A stretch of DNA of 64,000 nucleotides from Culex pipiens pallens (GCF_016801865.2 NC_068938.1:81790886-81854885), one strand, 5' to 3'. Numbered from the stretch's first letter, positions 11,956 through 25,613 are shown. The notes: generated by a model from the sequence alone, not told the origin. Numbers and translations: made by a program.

Positions 11956-11962
11956 CATTAAC

Positions 11963-14034
11963 CTTCTTCAGTGTTTGGAATCTTAATATTTCATATTAAA
12001 AGATGAATTACTTGATATTTGAACAATTGTCCCTGATTTTCGATTAAGCTATTGCTTTTAGGGAACTTCTTTATTACCAAATAGGCTATTTTATGTCATT
12101 GGTTTACCCATACAAGCAAGGTTGCCAGGCTGTCAGATTTTTCAAGTGTCCGCCATGATAAAAAATAATCATTCTTAGCATTCATTGTCATTTTCAATTT
12201 AGCAGTTCTTTCGATTAAATTTGATTAGTTAAATTGAGTGCAAAATCCCCAAATCTTCAGAAATTTGTTCTATATGTGTCCGGGGGTCATTCACAACTGC
12301 CTTAATAAAAATAAATCCCATGCGAGTACTTTCTTCATTCAGAGCCCGGTACCGCCAGTGATGTAAATTAAACCTTTTTGAAACCCAATAATCAAATCGA
12401 CCATCTGGATTCAACAAATTTTTTACTCAATTCATGACCTTCTTTCCCTCCCTCATTCATAATTTTAAGATTTTCGTCTGCCAGATTTTTTATCGGTACT
12501 GGCCATTTTTTTTTTAATTTTGACCTGGCAACTCTGTATACAAGGCACAGCTGTTCATGCCAAAAAGGGAAAATAAACATTTGAAAATCTGTATGTTTTG
12601 GAGGAATTTGCGGATCATTGTCTTCGGCAAAGTTGTAGGTATTGATAAGGACTATTCAGAAAAAAAGGCACGCGGATTTTTGTTTACCTTTTTCTTAATT
12701 AACTTGTTTTACAAAAAAAAATCAATTTCCAAACACCGTACTTTGTATATTTTTTTTAAAGTGTGCATTTAGGGAGAACAACACAATTTTCATGAATTTG
12801 CCTCTTTAAGATTGATTTTAACATAAAAAAATAAGAAAATATCAAAAATGTTTCATTTGTCAACATTAAAAATTGGCTTTAGGCTATTTGGCCAAATATT
12901 ATGTGTGGAGTTGCTTTACAAGCAATTTATGTTTTGTTGAAAAAAAAATAAATTTCTCGCAATATAACTTTGTATGCTTCCAGCATGCATATTTCCCAAA
13001 CAATATACACATCTAAGCAAGTGCTTCACTGCTTTCCATGCGTTTATCACGCTCCAAAAATGAAGACCCAAACAACCGGAAACGCTAACCATTCTGTACG
13101 GTTTCCCACAGGCAACAATAACATTTAGCCGGAAGTGGAGAAACCAAATATAAGTTATTTATCTGTTGGTTTTCTTTACGGTCAGCCCGTTCCACCGGAA
13201 ACAATGTCCCCCGTGCGTTGTATGGGACTCTCAAACACAAAAAAAAAATCCCCTGGAACTAGTGTCGGTTGCGAGTGGAGGAGAGGAACGATCTCAACAT
13301 TTAAATGTATTTAAATCCCTTTGTCACAAACAACCATGACTAAGTATCCATAAACATTTTGAAAACAATTTTCCCGAAACGATAGTCGAGAGACAAATAG
13401 CTGCTTTTGTGTCTAACACAACATAACACCACACCACACCGCACCATTCCAGCACAACATTCCAGGAGTCGAAAAAAACAACAAGAAACGGCTTCAACGC
13501 TTGGGATTTCTCGTCTTTGGGTGCCAGGATTTTCCGACTAAAACGACAACGGAAAAATGCTCAGCACGGCCCCATCTTGAGAAAATGGTGCTAAATCGGA
13601 TAAGCGCTCGGTCGGGAAAACACTTGGAGCAGTTTATTTTTTTTCATTCGCTCTTTTATCCGGTATTACGGCTTTTGAACCCTTCTTTTCATCATTTGTC
13701 ACTGCATAAGTAAACAATAAATAAAAGGGATTCATATGGATCCGGGGCACAGGAAAAATAATCGTCCTTAAGGGTGCGGCGCGTACCGTTTGCCACTGTG
13801 GGAAGGACAATGCAATGGATATCTACTCCTCTGAGGGATTGCTCGCAGATAAAAAGTTACTTGGACAATGTCCAAAACAGAAGCGTTGGCGTGAAAAAAT
13901 GTTTATTTTAAATCTTTCTTGTTGCTAAGGATTAGCATACCACACAAATTTGATTTATGCAGGGTAGCTAAAGCATTGAAAGAATTTGATTTGTATTTCA
14001 GTCATTATAATACATATGAGTATTTATGTAGAAT
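11963..14034. other. Intergenic, no gene recognised
   Basis: AT-rich sequence up to about 13000, including a fragment near 12590-12680 of the dispersed family carrying ATTTGCGGATCATTGTCTTC. A less repetitive segment follows at about 13000-13900. No coding sequence is supported. Confidence 0.45.
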
Positions 14035-14875
14035 AGATAGATGGATTTTTCAGTCCTTTCAAAAAGCATGAGCATGAGCATGAGCATGAGAGATCACCCA
14101 TGGTTGCCCCTCCGTTGCTGAACAGAACCGTAATATCCTTTCAGCACTACTGATCATAGGCTTCGACGATCTAGTAGTGTTTCCCTTATCAACAGCATGT
14201 ATGAATGCGCCGAAAAGATAAAACACCATGATTGCTAAAGCTAGATCAATTGCGAATAGGTAACAGTCATTGGCCACCAACGGCGCCCGCCATGTCAGTT
14301 TGTAGACCTCGATTTTAAGGGACGGGAATGTTAGTTAGCGCAAGTTGCTACTAGGGCAGCTGATTTACTCTGTGCTTACACCCCACGAGCGCCAGGAACC
14401 TGAAAACTTGTTAGTAGGATAGGGTGTTTGGTCAGGATTCATCATAGAAGATGATGATGCGACCCAAAATCATAGTGTTTGTTGAAAGGTGTTATATATT
14501 ATTCTCAAGGCAAACAATCGGATGCTGCGGATGAGAAATTTCCCGTTTATCGGTTGTTAAATTTTAAATGAAATGGTTTAGTCTTAGACAGCCGGCTGTG
14601 GAAAGATAGAACCAAAATCATTTGTAATTAAAACTGAAGGGTTAAACAGTGTAATTTTTAACTTGAGATGATTTCACGAGTTTTAAATGATTGATGTTTA
14701 GTGAGGTACTGATTTACTTTGCGAACGACAAATTAAGATGTTTATCGAGATGAAATGGTATGATAGGGTTTTGTTGATGTTGCACGCCCCGACGGACACG
14801 AAAAATCTTGCGACCCGACGGAAAGGGATCGCAAATCGGACTCAGATAGATGGATTTTTCAGTCCTTTCAAAAAG
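14035..14875 (-). mobile_element. Retroposon with 32-bp duplication and (CATGCT)n tail
   Basis: An identical 32-bp sequence lies at 14035-14066 and 14844-14875, bounding a 777-bp insert at 14067-14843. The insert starts on the left with about four CATGAG units. Read on the minus strand, that is a (CTCATG)n 3' tail. Part of the insert (14444-14665) matches 1-225. No reverse transcriptase motif was recognised. The identical duplications suggest a fairly recent insertion. Confidence 0.75.
14065..14092. repeat. (CATGAG)n microsatellite
   Basis: About four hexamer units at the left end of the retroposon at 14067-14843, interpreted as its 3' tail on the minus strand. Confidence 0.8.
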
Positions 14876-15754
14876 AATGATTTTTTTAAAATAGTAAATA
14901 ATTTCGCTCTCAACGGTCCCTTCTAAATCGACCCCGAAAGAGTCCACTGTGGTATAAAATTCGTTGCCGGGCTTGCCCATGACTAAGCCTACCAATTCTT
15001 GCTGACCAAAAATCTGTACAATTAACCAATTTGACGCCATTTTTATACAAAAAAAAACTGTTGGGGATTAATCATTCGAATTTCCGGATTTGGGACAAAA
15101 CTGTGATCACTGCTTACAAAATTTCACTCCGATAGCAGATCGTCGCAACACTTTTTGTTTTTCAGGACTTAGGTATATTCGAGATCCGAAAAACATAAAA
15201 ACTTGAGGATATTAAATTTTCTTTAAATATTCTGCATTATTTTTTTGCAATTCAAAATGTGGATTAAAGATCCTGAAGCTGATTTTAATTTTCTACTATT
15301 CATTCACAAACTACTGAAAATAATACATTTTTTTAAGCTATAATATTATTTTTCAGCAGATTCCAACACTCAAACTCTCTTAGCCTTATCTTAACTTTTC
15401 TGCAACTAAGCGATTTTTGAGAAGATAACATTATAAATATGGACATTGGACAAGCACTAAAAAAGAAAGAGATTTTTATTTTGATAAACCAGGTTAAGAA
15501 TTTCCCCCTGGGATCGAATGGAGAAGCAACAGAAGTCTAGTCTACTTGATTGTCGAAAATATAAATAAATAAAATCCAATGTTTTTATATCCTCAATTCG
15601 TATGCAACATTTTCTTGGGAACATTCATGTGGAGTTTGTTTTTTTCCAAATGTGTGAAGTTCTAGAAACCATTGGAAAATCATTTTATAAATTTATCGAC
15701 ATTTTTTTATTTGTTCAATCATAAACAATTAGTTAATTTCATGTAAGTGATTCT
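14876..15754. other. Intergenic AT-rich sequence, nothing recognised
   Basis: No gene, clear element end or RNA feature was seen. The short minus-strand ORF running from 15040 has no recognisable domain. Confidence 0.45.
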
Positions 15755-15966
15755 TGCCTTCCTCACTCAGGAAAGGCTATAAAATCAATCGAAAATTGAA
15801 CTTCCTCCTCAGAATCATTTTCTGAGCAAATGTATGTGGGGATGTGTGTAGACATGATTTTTATTCCACATGATTATGTAAAACTCAGAACTGGCTGAAT
15901 CGATTTCAGCCGGATTCGGTCCGTTTTGGGGTCCGATAAGAGTGAAATATTTCAAATTGCAAAAAT
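15755..15966 (+). mobile_element. Left part of GCCTTCCTCA-family MITE
   Basis: The sequence TGCCTTCCTCACTCAGGAAA, followed by GGCTATAAAATCAATCG and a TCTGAGCAAATGT motif, matches the start of the fuller element at 46408. The copy breaks off where the tRNA-like SINE begins at 15967, suggesting that the SINE interrupted or truncated it. Confidence 0.65.
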
Positions 15967-16215
15967 GTCTGCCTGTGTGGATCAATCGGACCGCGCTGGA
16001 CTCACAATCCAGAGGTCGCCGGTTCGAATCCCGAGGCGGACGCAAAAAAATCTAAGTGTAAATAAAGGTATTCGGTGCCTTCACACTTAGGAGACCCGGG
16101 AGGCGGAGTCTTGTCGCAAAAAGAACGATACACACCTGTGGAACCGTTGACGAAACCGCAAGGTTTAAGAGGGCCACATTGTTACGTCGATTCCGTTTTT
16201 TTTTTTGTTTTTTTG
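15967..16215 (+). mobile_element. SINE with tRNA-Val-like head
   Basis: Positions 15967-16041 fold as a tRNA. The acceptor arms GTCTGCC/GGCGGAC pair throughout with one G-T. The anticodon stem CTGGA/TCCAG holds the loop CTCACAA (anticodon CAC). Box B is GGTTCGAATCC. A non-tRNA body follows, ending in a T-rich run near 16197-16215, so I call it a SINE rather than a tRNA gene. A genuine tRNA-Val(CAC) gene is not excluded. Confidence 0.7.
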
Positions 16216-18819
16216 AAGGTTTTCAATCGGAGCCCCTCTAGGGGTATAGAATAAACCGAGCAAAATCTACAATATCTGCCTCTCAATAAAGACAACTAAT
16301 TTACAACAGTTTTGAAAGTTATTATGTAAAATTATGACAAAATAATTGATAAAAAAAGATGAGGTGTCTTGATTTCGGAGTGGCCAGGAATTAGAAGCAT
16401 GACGTTATTGTTTTTCATGTCAAACTAATTAGCTACTTGAATACTATATACTCAATTCATTTGATTTCTAGAGAAACATAATTTTTATTTTTAAATTTAA
16501 GAGTATTGACCCATTGAATAAAGTTTAGGAAAAGTGGAAGCTACAAGAAATTTTCTAACAAGAAAATAAATAAGGTAAAGCCACTGCTTGGCCTTTCACC
16601 GCATATTGGTGTACCACAATGAACCCGATGCTGACACATCATGTGTTTGTGTCTGCTGCAAAAGTGGCACACGTACGTACCCATTACAATTTTCTCAACC
16701 AAGTGACCGTAACAAACCAAAAATTGGATAAGCGAGCAAGCAAGCGTGCTGCTACATGGCCCCGGCCTGGACAAGCAGCTTAGAACAAAACTCATTTACG
16801 GCATCAACGACCTAATTCTTCACAAGCCAAAAACATGATTTTCTAGCTGCTTGACCTGGTCTTCTCCCAGCTCGCTCTGCATACAATGCGGGACCATCCG
16901 GCAAGGGAAGAAAGAGACCATCGTTTCAGGGACTCCAGGATGGGGGGTTCTGGGTAGCCTTTACATTGTCTTCCGTTGGCCACATAACTGGGAGGGGGGG
17001 GACCCCACCAAAAACCATCATGGTCTTTGTCCAGTCCACAGTACATAATAATTTCACACAGCAGCAGCCATTCTTTTGTCCTTCCAGCTTCTTGATGTGT
17101 AGCATGATCCTTAATTCCCGACTCCTGGCTACGGCGACTACGCTCTCGACGGTCAGCAAGTGAAGGCAGCCTGGTCTCCGGTCAAACGCTGGTTAAGGAC
17201 CCCCGCAGGACGAAACCGGAGGCCAGGACTATAAATTTTACATCATCTGGGTGTGCTTTTCTCCGGCAGTCAAGTCACACACAGAGATATAGATACTGAG
17301 AGAGAGAGTGGGAGAGTTGTGGTATTCACCAATACCAGCAGCATCCAGCATCCAGCAACCATGGTATATAAGATTATGTTGTAACGGTGCGGTGTAGCTT
17401 CTGCGTTGAAGGGAAAGCTCCGCCCACCGGAGTCGCTGCAGTAGTTACGACTTTTCATTGGCAGACGACTCCTGGAAGTGAACTTTTGAGCTTGATTTTT
17501 TGGCAATCTAGCAAATAACTATGTACACACACTTTACATACCTCGTCGTTGTTTCACCCTCGGAAAACCCACCCAAGTCCCCCAAACTCGAGCTTTTGAC
17601 AAAATAATGAGACTTGGAACTTCTTGCCAGCATCCATCGTCGTCATCATCGTCCTGAAACGCCAGTTTGCCGAGTACATGGCATGTTGATATCTTTATGA
17701 CCTAACCTGACTCCACCGGCTGGCTGGCTGGCTCCTGGTTGGTCTCACTTTTTGGGGGCCACCGAAGCCCCGGACATGGCCGCTGCCGGTCACAAGTCAA
17801 GCGTGGTAGCTTAAATTTTTACCAACCAACGACGTCAACGCGTGACGTGTCCTTCTCGAAAATATCTCGTTCCGAGCAAAAGGCAGGACAATGAAAAAGC
17901 TTGTCGGCATGATACCGGCAGGTCGTCCCGACGCACTGACACTCGATGGCAACGTGTGGAGGTTTTGAGAGCGAAGAAGCACCATCATGCTGTGCAGGAT
18001 TTCCGGGACATTGACAATCGACTTTGCTGCGGAATCAGATTACGGAATGAGATTCGAACGGAACCGGGATCAAACTGAAGCAAGTTTGCGTGCAGATTGA
18101 GTTTGAGGACAGAGAGAGTTTAGCTACTTAAAGTAGAACATTAAGTGAGTTTGATAGTTGTTACTGTTAAATAAAATAAACAGTTCCTTTTAGTCATTAA
18201 GATGAAAATTCTTTTGAGGCGATTTGCCTTATACTTGTCATTATACGAAAATTATCATTAATAAATCATTGTCATCAGATCATCAATTATTGCAAAAGAA
18301 AATAATATAAATTCAAGAGCATAACTTTAGATCAAAATTACTGCATGAGCTTGAAGTCACAGGTAAAACTGGATTGTGCCGATTATGTTGATGAATATAT
18401 TTGTTGTACTGAATATTGTACAAAGCATTCAAGAGGGATAATATTTATTGTATTGAAAAATATCTTAATTTCAATTACATATTTGTTGATTTTTCTAGAT
18501 TTTAGCTTACATGTATATTTGGTATAAAAACATAAAAACATCAAAACGAGAATAAAAACAATTTTTACAGATGGAATATTTTGAAAAACCTTTTCCCTGA
18601 CTCGGGGTAGGCCCCTAACAAGCTCCGGGGTGAAGTAGTGAGGTTCATTTGAGTTTAATAAAAATAACCTTTACAAAAGCCGTGTTGGCAGTTTAGTGAC
18701 GTTTTATACTTTGCAAACAAAATCGAAAAAATGTTAAATAATTGAAACATTCTTTCAAATCTTCAGAATTTTTTTTTTTCATTTCCTCTAACTTTTGTAC
18801 CACAATTCTGGGTTTTAAA
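16216..18819. other. Intergenic, GC-richer unique core, no gene recognised
   Basis: About 16330-16415 resembles the right end of the TIR element at 25614-26472. About 16570-18080 is less AT-rich and mostly non-repetitive, with many short overlapping ORFs on both strands, none carrying a known domain. It could be conserved regulatory DNA; that rests only on composition. Confidence 0.4.
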
Positions 18820-18972
18820 CCGTAAATTGGGGTGATTTTGATAGCCCGGGGTGACATTAATAGAAATTTGAATTGGCCACTAATTTTGATACATCCAATG
18901 TAACAGTCACATTTTTGCATATATGTTCGACAATAAGTCACCCTGGGCTATCAAAGTCACCCCAGTTTACAG
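18820..18972. mobile_element. Short MITE of the GGGGTGACTTTGATAG family
   Basis: The left end CCGTAAATTGGGGTGATTTT and the right end, containing CTATCAAAGTCACCCC then AGTTTAC, are inverted copies. The 153-bp element is a compact relative of the ~930-bp element at 58939-59870. Confidence 0.75.
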
Positions 18973-20751
18973 TATCCCAAATCTGTCAATTTTTAAGTTC
19001 TTTTTGAATTTTTATCCTCGATTATCGAGTTGTAACAATAAGCAAAAATATATAGTCTGGCCTTAGTTTGAAAGTTTACAAAACTTAATCTAACCTAAAA
19101 TCCAGGGATAATGCCAAAAAACGTACTTTTTCTAATCTAAACTTCAAAGTTTTAACAAAGACATAATGTTTTGAGCCTTTAATTAGATGTTTTTTATCTC
19201 TTTTTTTTCTTTTTTTATGTGAGTTAAACCCTGTTTTCGAGCTGCCATATTTTCAAAATTTTGCATTTTAAGTAGCAATCAAAAACGCAAATTAGACAAG
19301 ATACAAGACAAAAATACCTGTTATTATTTTATTAGTTTCAAACATAACTTTTTTTTCTCTGATTTTCACTTAAAGAAAAAGTGCTGATTTAATAAGTTAA
19401 ACTGCCATAACCCTACAAGCCTGGTCGAATCGAGTTGATATCTGGATGGATCAAGTTTTAAAATTGTGCCTTTTTTCACTAAAATGCCAATATCTCCCTT
19501 AAGATTTAATCAATTGCGATGCTTAACCCTTCATTTTTTTGCATTTTTCAACCCTTTCAAGTGGTTTCTTAAACATTGAAATTCAATTGGATTTTGCATT
19601 AGTTACATACATTTTAAAGATTTTTGACGTTTTTAAACTTTTTAACCTCCTTCCAAGTTAAGTATATATTTTAGTCCAAACAACCCCTTAAAATTTCAGG
19701 CAAATTGATGAAGCCCAAACAAAGTCTAAAACAAAGGGGTGTGCCCTGTTCATGGTGATGAAAAAATGAGCAAAATTAAGGCATAATTCTCCTTACAAAA
19801 ATCCATTACAAACATTTAGAGTTAACAAATATGTTTGATGACAAAAATAGAGATTTAACCGAATCACGGATGTTCATTTGTCCATGAAAAATGTTTTTGA
19901 AATCATATTCAGTTCCAAATTAAACTGAAATAAATCACATTATTAATAAAAAACTAAAAATTGCCGACAACGGACGTAAATTTGTGTCCAAACCACGAAA
20001 GCTAAAATAAATATATTCCAAGTATAGTTTATATATTGTCAAATATGTGCAACTGCCAGCATTCCACACCATGATTGGCAAAATATTTCTATTATATAAT
20101 AAACATCACCACTTCAAATACACAAATTTAGCTTTGGCACACAAAGCTATGATGCTCCCCCATCGTGACTCTCTAACTCTCTCATCAAATCATCCAACCA
20201 GCAGATGCTCACATAACCGCTTCGTATCTGTTCTATTATTTTAAATAAACTATTATTCCGGTTGCTTATAAAAGGGCACACACTATTTGCAATGAAATTA
20301 TTTATTTGAGTTTGGCCCTTTTGGTGGAGAACGTGCAAAAAATAACACGTGCACTGCGATGTTTGCCGCATAAATCAGCGCCACCCACCACCACCCACCC
20401 AACATAAATCATAGCCAAAGTGGCGAATTGATTAGAATTGAGGGGTAAGTTGGGAGAAGGTACAAAGCATCGCATCGAGTGCGCATCGGCAGTTCGATTC
20501 ACGCGATAGCTTTAACACTTAATGATTGAATAATGCTTCGATAGCAGGGTTTAATCAAAATATTTTCTCACGGCAAATTATATGTGTATTAATTCTATTA
20601 TTTCGTGACGGCGGCAAGGTACCACAACCCCCGCAGATAAATGGCAGAGTTGGCTGCTGCTCGTTTTGGGTGTAGGGTGGAATGTGTTAGAGATGTCAAC
20701 GTGTTCAAGAGTTCTTATGTCTGACGTTTTGGAACTAACAATATTCAAGTT
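18973..20751. other. Intergenic AT-rich sequence, nothing recognised
   Basis: Long poly-T and poly-A runs and many stop codons in all frames. A slightly GC-richer patch lies at about 20380-20510. No gene or element boundary is supported. Confidence 0.45.
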
Positions 20752-21165
20752 GATGCAACATGTTGCAAAATTATGATTTTCAGCACGAGTCGTACATTTA
20801 TACTACAAATTTACAGAGTTGAATAAATACGTCGAGTGCTGAAAAAAAACAAGTTTTGCAATAAGTTGCTAACAACATTTTTTTCAATTTTCGAAAAAAC
20901 GCTTTTTGAATGGAATTTTATGGTGTTGAGTAAATTCACCGTTTCAATAAAAACAATATTGAAAAATGTTACTTTTCAGTACCAGTGCTGAAAAGTTCAA
21001 CTTATCAGCACCCATTCCAGTGCTGAAAAGTAGAACTATTCAGCACTGTTGTTGAAAGGTGTCAATTTTCCGTTCTGTTGTTTTTGGTATAGAAAAGGAG
21101 GCCATTTCGACGTTCGAAAATGACAAGAAAAGTGAGTAATTTCACGACGGAGTTGCAAAAGAGGT
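20752..21165 (+). mobile_element. Dispersed ~420-bp repeat, copy 1 (TTTTCAGCACGAGTCGTACA family)
   Basis: This copy aligns along its length with 45510-45930. Shared features are CAGCACGAGTCGTACATTTA, the inverted partner CGAGTGCTGAAAA, the motif AGTGCTGAAAAGTTCAACTT, and the end TTTCACGACGG followed by TTGCAAAA. The interior is full of small inverted AGTGCTGAAAAG motifs. It is non-coding and probably a MITE. Confidence 0.75.
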
Positions 21166-22529
21166 CTTTTCAGCACTTTGATTTTTGGTGCGACAAGTCC
21201 ATTTTGTCAATATAGAATGATAGAAAAATAATTGAATACTTGAGAAATTTCACATAAATCATATCATGGTTGAATTCTTAAAATAAACAAATCCCAGCAA
21301 AATGAAGACTTAGAGTAAAGCCACTTGGCGCAGGTTCGATTCCCGCCTTACCCTCCTGTAGCTTTTCGTTTATTGCAAATATTTTTCAAAGTTTTTGTCC
21401 CTCAGCCTGGACGGGGTCGAGTGAGGCGGGGCAAAATTATGAAAATTGAAATAACAAGCCATAGTTTCAAAATTTGAATGAAAAAAGTGTTTTAAAATGC
21501 ATTTTACACTAGTTCAGTTGTTTTGCAATCATTAGTTTTCAAAAAATGTAAGATTTGACAAAAACAAAAAAAAATTGGCGAAAAAAAACTTTTTGCGGTA
21601 CTGTACATCGAACATTTTCAAAAATTATTATTTTTTGAATAAACTAAAGCATGCTAAAATGGTTCTAAACACAGGGAAACGCATTTTCAATTGATTTTAG
21701 CACATACATTTCCATTTTAGTTTGAAGTTTTTTAGAATTTTCGTTTTGCCCCCTGATTTTTCGGCCCGATTTTGAAGTGACAAAAACTATTTAAATTTGT
21801 ACCAGCCTTAAACATTTTTCAAAATAACAAAATACCTCAAAAATCCAGCATTTTTATTTTTTAGTTTAAAGTGCAATTAACATGAAATACATAAATATTA
21901 ATTTTCCTGCATTGTTTTGGTTTCTTTTTTGTTGATTGAAAGATTGTAAATGTTGTTTTCCTCGCATTTTTTTTTTCAATGGTTTTCTGTAAAAAAAAAC
22001 AATTTACAACGCTTATTGGTTGGGTTTGCCCATTGAGTTTAGTCATAGTGGAGAGACAGAAACTTTAATTAGAATTTGAGTAAAATAATTTTTAAGTCAG
22101 ATGTATTAAAAGTAAAGTTTATGCAAAAACTGACTGGAAAATAGATTTATTTATTATAAATGTTGTTATTTTTTTAAATATGGCTCGAAAGCTTGTTCAA
22201 AATTTAACAGCAACGTCTGGTTTATGTTTTTTTGTAACGAAAATTGGGTCCTTAAATTAAGCTTAAATTGTTGATATTATTGTTCACTATGATTAAGCTT
22301 ATTTTTCTGACTACAATTACCCTTCTTGGACCCTTTTCGGACTTCACGATCTTTCTTGACAGAAAGTATCTTACTTGACAGCTATTTTCAAGGGTGTCTA
22401 GTCAAATAATTTATTTTTTCTCATGAAAATTAAAAAAGTGATCACAAATAGGGTATAAGTATGTTTTTCACCGTTGTACATAAGAAAATACTCAGGATTT
22501 TAGGACCCTATTGTCCACATGGAGGGTGG
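21166..22529. other. Intergenic; SINE fragment near 21320
   Basis: A box B-like GGTTCGATTCCCGCC lies near 21331, probably a tRNA-derived SINE remnant. The rest is AT-rich, with no coding sequence. Confidence 0.45.
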
Positions 22530-23481
22530 TAGGGGAAGGTGGGGCAAGACGACCATATGGGGCAAGAGGAACAATCGCTCGTACGGCCGTATTTTTTACA
22601 ATTTTGATTATTTCCAGTATGAGGATTTGTTGCTAGCAATGCAATTAGCTGATTCTACTAGCACATAACCGCCAAAACGACGTAAACGCCACGGGGCATA
22701 AGATTTAATGAAGTTTTTTTCAAAACCTTTGTTTTATTATAATATTGGGAAAGTACAAATAAGGCCTAGGCTTCGTTTTAAGGCTCATTTTATCAAAATG
22801 CTATTTTTCCTAGATCAGTAGTGTCCCTACCAATGACTTGCACCTATTACAAAGTATGATTTAACTTTTGGTTATTTTTGTTGAGAGCTTTTAAAAAATC
22901 TTGTTCAGGTGGGGCAAGTGTACCATATGGATTTTTAGTATGGAAAAAAATACGAATTGCTGCAACAACATATTTTATTGAGAAATAAATACATAAAAGT
23001 ACTAAAAAACTGATAAACAATTGTTAAAAAAAATTGCCAAGCAAAATATAGTGATATTATGAAAATTTAGTATTTATCATCTAAGTAATAATTTTTTTTC
23101 GTAAAAACGATCAAGTTTTTAGTAAAATATTATTATTTAATCTAAAAATGAAAGAAACGTTTCAAATACATTCTAATCTGATGTATCTAAGTGATAACAG
23201 TTCAATTGTTAGCAAATTAACATGTTGTTTCATGCATTGTTCTTCTGGTCCCAAAGGGTTGTTCGTCTTGCCCCATTAGTTGAACATACGGAAAATCAAA
23301 AAAATTAAAATCAATTTTTTACATTAAAAAACAGGATTTTTGTTAAAACTTGTTCTATCAAAGTCTTAGTCAAGACCTGGAATAAGATGATTATAAAAAA
23401 ATCCGACAGATTTTTTAACGTTTTTAATGGGTTATAACGAGCATTTCCTTAGCTTGTTTCACTTGCCCCACTTTCCCCTAC
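22530..23481. mobile_element. TIR element, GTAGGGGAAGGTGGGGCAAG family
   Basis: The left end GTAGGGGAAGGTGGGGCAAG and the complement of the right end differ at one base in 20. Subterminal copies GGTGGGGCAAGTGTACCATA (about 22909) and CGTCTTGCCCCATTAG (about 23264) repeat the motif internally in both orientations. The ~950-bp interior is AT-rich and lacks a transposase ORF. Confidence 0.75.
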
Positions 23482-25613
23482 ACAAATGGCCCTAAATTGT
23501 CATTCGACCTAAATTAAAACTTCTTATTTTGTGGAAAGAGATATTTCATTTTTGAACACCCCGCCTAATCACTGTACTAGAAGTATTTGAGGTTGCCGTG
23601 AAAACCCCGATATGGAGTGTAGAAAGCACTGAAAATGGCTACCCCTTTCCACACTGGTACGAGATGATAATTAAATTCAAATAAAAGCGGGCATGATTTG
23701 TCTTTTGGATCTGGAGCTCGCGCCTAAAGTGGGTACAAGTGCGTTGTTTGAAGAGTATTACCCCCGAGGGGGGGTGGGGTGGGAGGAGGCTTTTCTACAA
23801 CACAGTCTGTGTCTCGGTCGGTGTCAAATGTTGCTGCGGGACAATCCGTCGCAGGCGAAGGATTCCGGGCGGCTTATAGCCATGACTGTTCATCAGAGGT
23901 TGGAGTCTGATGGCTGCAATGGTGAATCTGCCTCGTCCCTCAAAATTAAACCTGGGTTGATAGCCAAGGGGGAATGGGGATCAGGAGAACATCCCCGGGA
24001 TAATAAGATCACATCGGTCGATTTGGAATGCCGGTTGGTGTCAGTTTATCAGTTCGTCACAATCGGAGTCATCGAACGTCCCGCCATTGGTTGGCCACGA
24101 CCGCAAATCATACAGACCAGTAGACAAAATCAATTACGGATTATCGCGCGAACGCGTCTGGCTGGCCATCGCTATAATCCAGAGGCCCGACCTGGGATGA
24201 GGACCGATGGCACCCAAAATGCACTCGAAACACACCCCCCTGGTCATCCCACCGATTGACCAGGTGATGATAAAAACTGTTTATTATTATCTCTCTTGTT
24301 TGAATCACGGTTCAGGGGGTTTAATTAATTGACTTTGGAGTCCCGTCACTGATCACCGCGCGTCGAAGCTGATCCGCTGAGCGGCATGTTCTACAACAGG
24401 CTTTTCCTGTCAACAGACTCCACGACTCCGCGACACGGACGCAGGACAATCATTCGGCATCATTTGGCCACGTGTCGCCAGTTTCCCGTGTCGGATTGAG
24501 AAATATGCAAATGGCTGCTCTATTCTTGAGCGCGTAACGGTGACGGTGATTTGAGGGACGACAATAATGACCCCGCCGGTCGAGACGGCAAGTTGGTATT
24601 GATTTGGCGTGACCGAAAGTGACAATTAAGTTAGAGATACACGCCACTGTTGACTTTGGATTAATTGGACTTGGGTGGCGGCACGTACGGCCTTGTGGCG
24701 TGGAGTGCTCTTCAAACAGCTTGAATGCGTGAACATATGGTCGTTTTGTGCGGGAAAAAATCGATACCTTAACTTTAACTATGGCTTGGCAAATGCTTAT
24801 ATCAAAATAATATATTTGTTTAATTGCTAATTGAACTTGTTTTAATCTTCAAAAATCCGTTTTTTCTTGACAAAAAATTAGCGTCTCTCTCTGATATGTT
24901 ATTCCCGAAGTAAAAATTACCTGAAAACCAAAAAAAAAACAAGAAAAAAATTACCAAATATTTTTAAATAGCTTATTTGATTGTACAACAAACTAGAGCC
25001 AAACATCAAAAGTAATGCAGTAATGCTTCTTTAAACAGGAGGTATTAATGAGAAAAAATTCATTCAAATCGATTCATACAAAAACTTAAGATATATTGCA
25101 ATTCAATAAATATTCTACAAAATGAATGAGTAGCAGTCTAACTTTCAACTTGTTTAGTCACACAACTGAAAACTCATATTTAACGAACTCTCTCATCCAA
25201 GTTCTAAATTCCGCTACAAACCAGATGCCATTGTCACGACTGATTGTCCCTTCTAAACAACCGGGAGCCTTGCAGTCCGATGGCAAAAGGGGGCGCGTCA
25301 CTTTTGCGCACTTAATTGTATTTAATTTTAATTAACGCTTCAAATAAAATTAGATGTTTTCGGGCGCCCACTTGTGCCTGTGGGTGTATATGCACGAGCT
25401 TAGTTTATCACGGTCTGACAAATTGTACACTTTTCCGGACGCCACCCTCGAGTTAGAAGTTGCATCCTGCTACCTCTGCTGGTGAGCAGTTCTCTAGAAA
25501 GTCACACTTTGTTCTAATCCACAATTTTATTTTTATTTTTGTTTCACTAAAAGTTTATTTAAATATTTTATTTATTTTTTCAATATTGGTTATTCCATGT
25601 CAACTGCGTATAA
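23482..25613. other. Intergenic, includes unrecognised 188-codon ORF
   Basis: A plus-strand ORF runs 23693-24259 in a locally GC-rich patch (about 23690-24720). Its translation has no domain I recognise, and I see no matching splice partner or codon pattern, so I do not call it a gene. The patch looks non-repetitive and may be conserved non-coding DNA. The remainder is AT-rich. Confidence 0.35.

Noticed and set aside
15967..16041. Functional tRNA-Val(CAC) gene
   Set aside because: The fold is good, but a SINE-like body and T-rich end follow, and several related tRNA-headed copies exist in the window; a SINE is more likely, though not proven.
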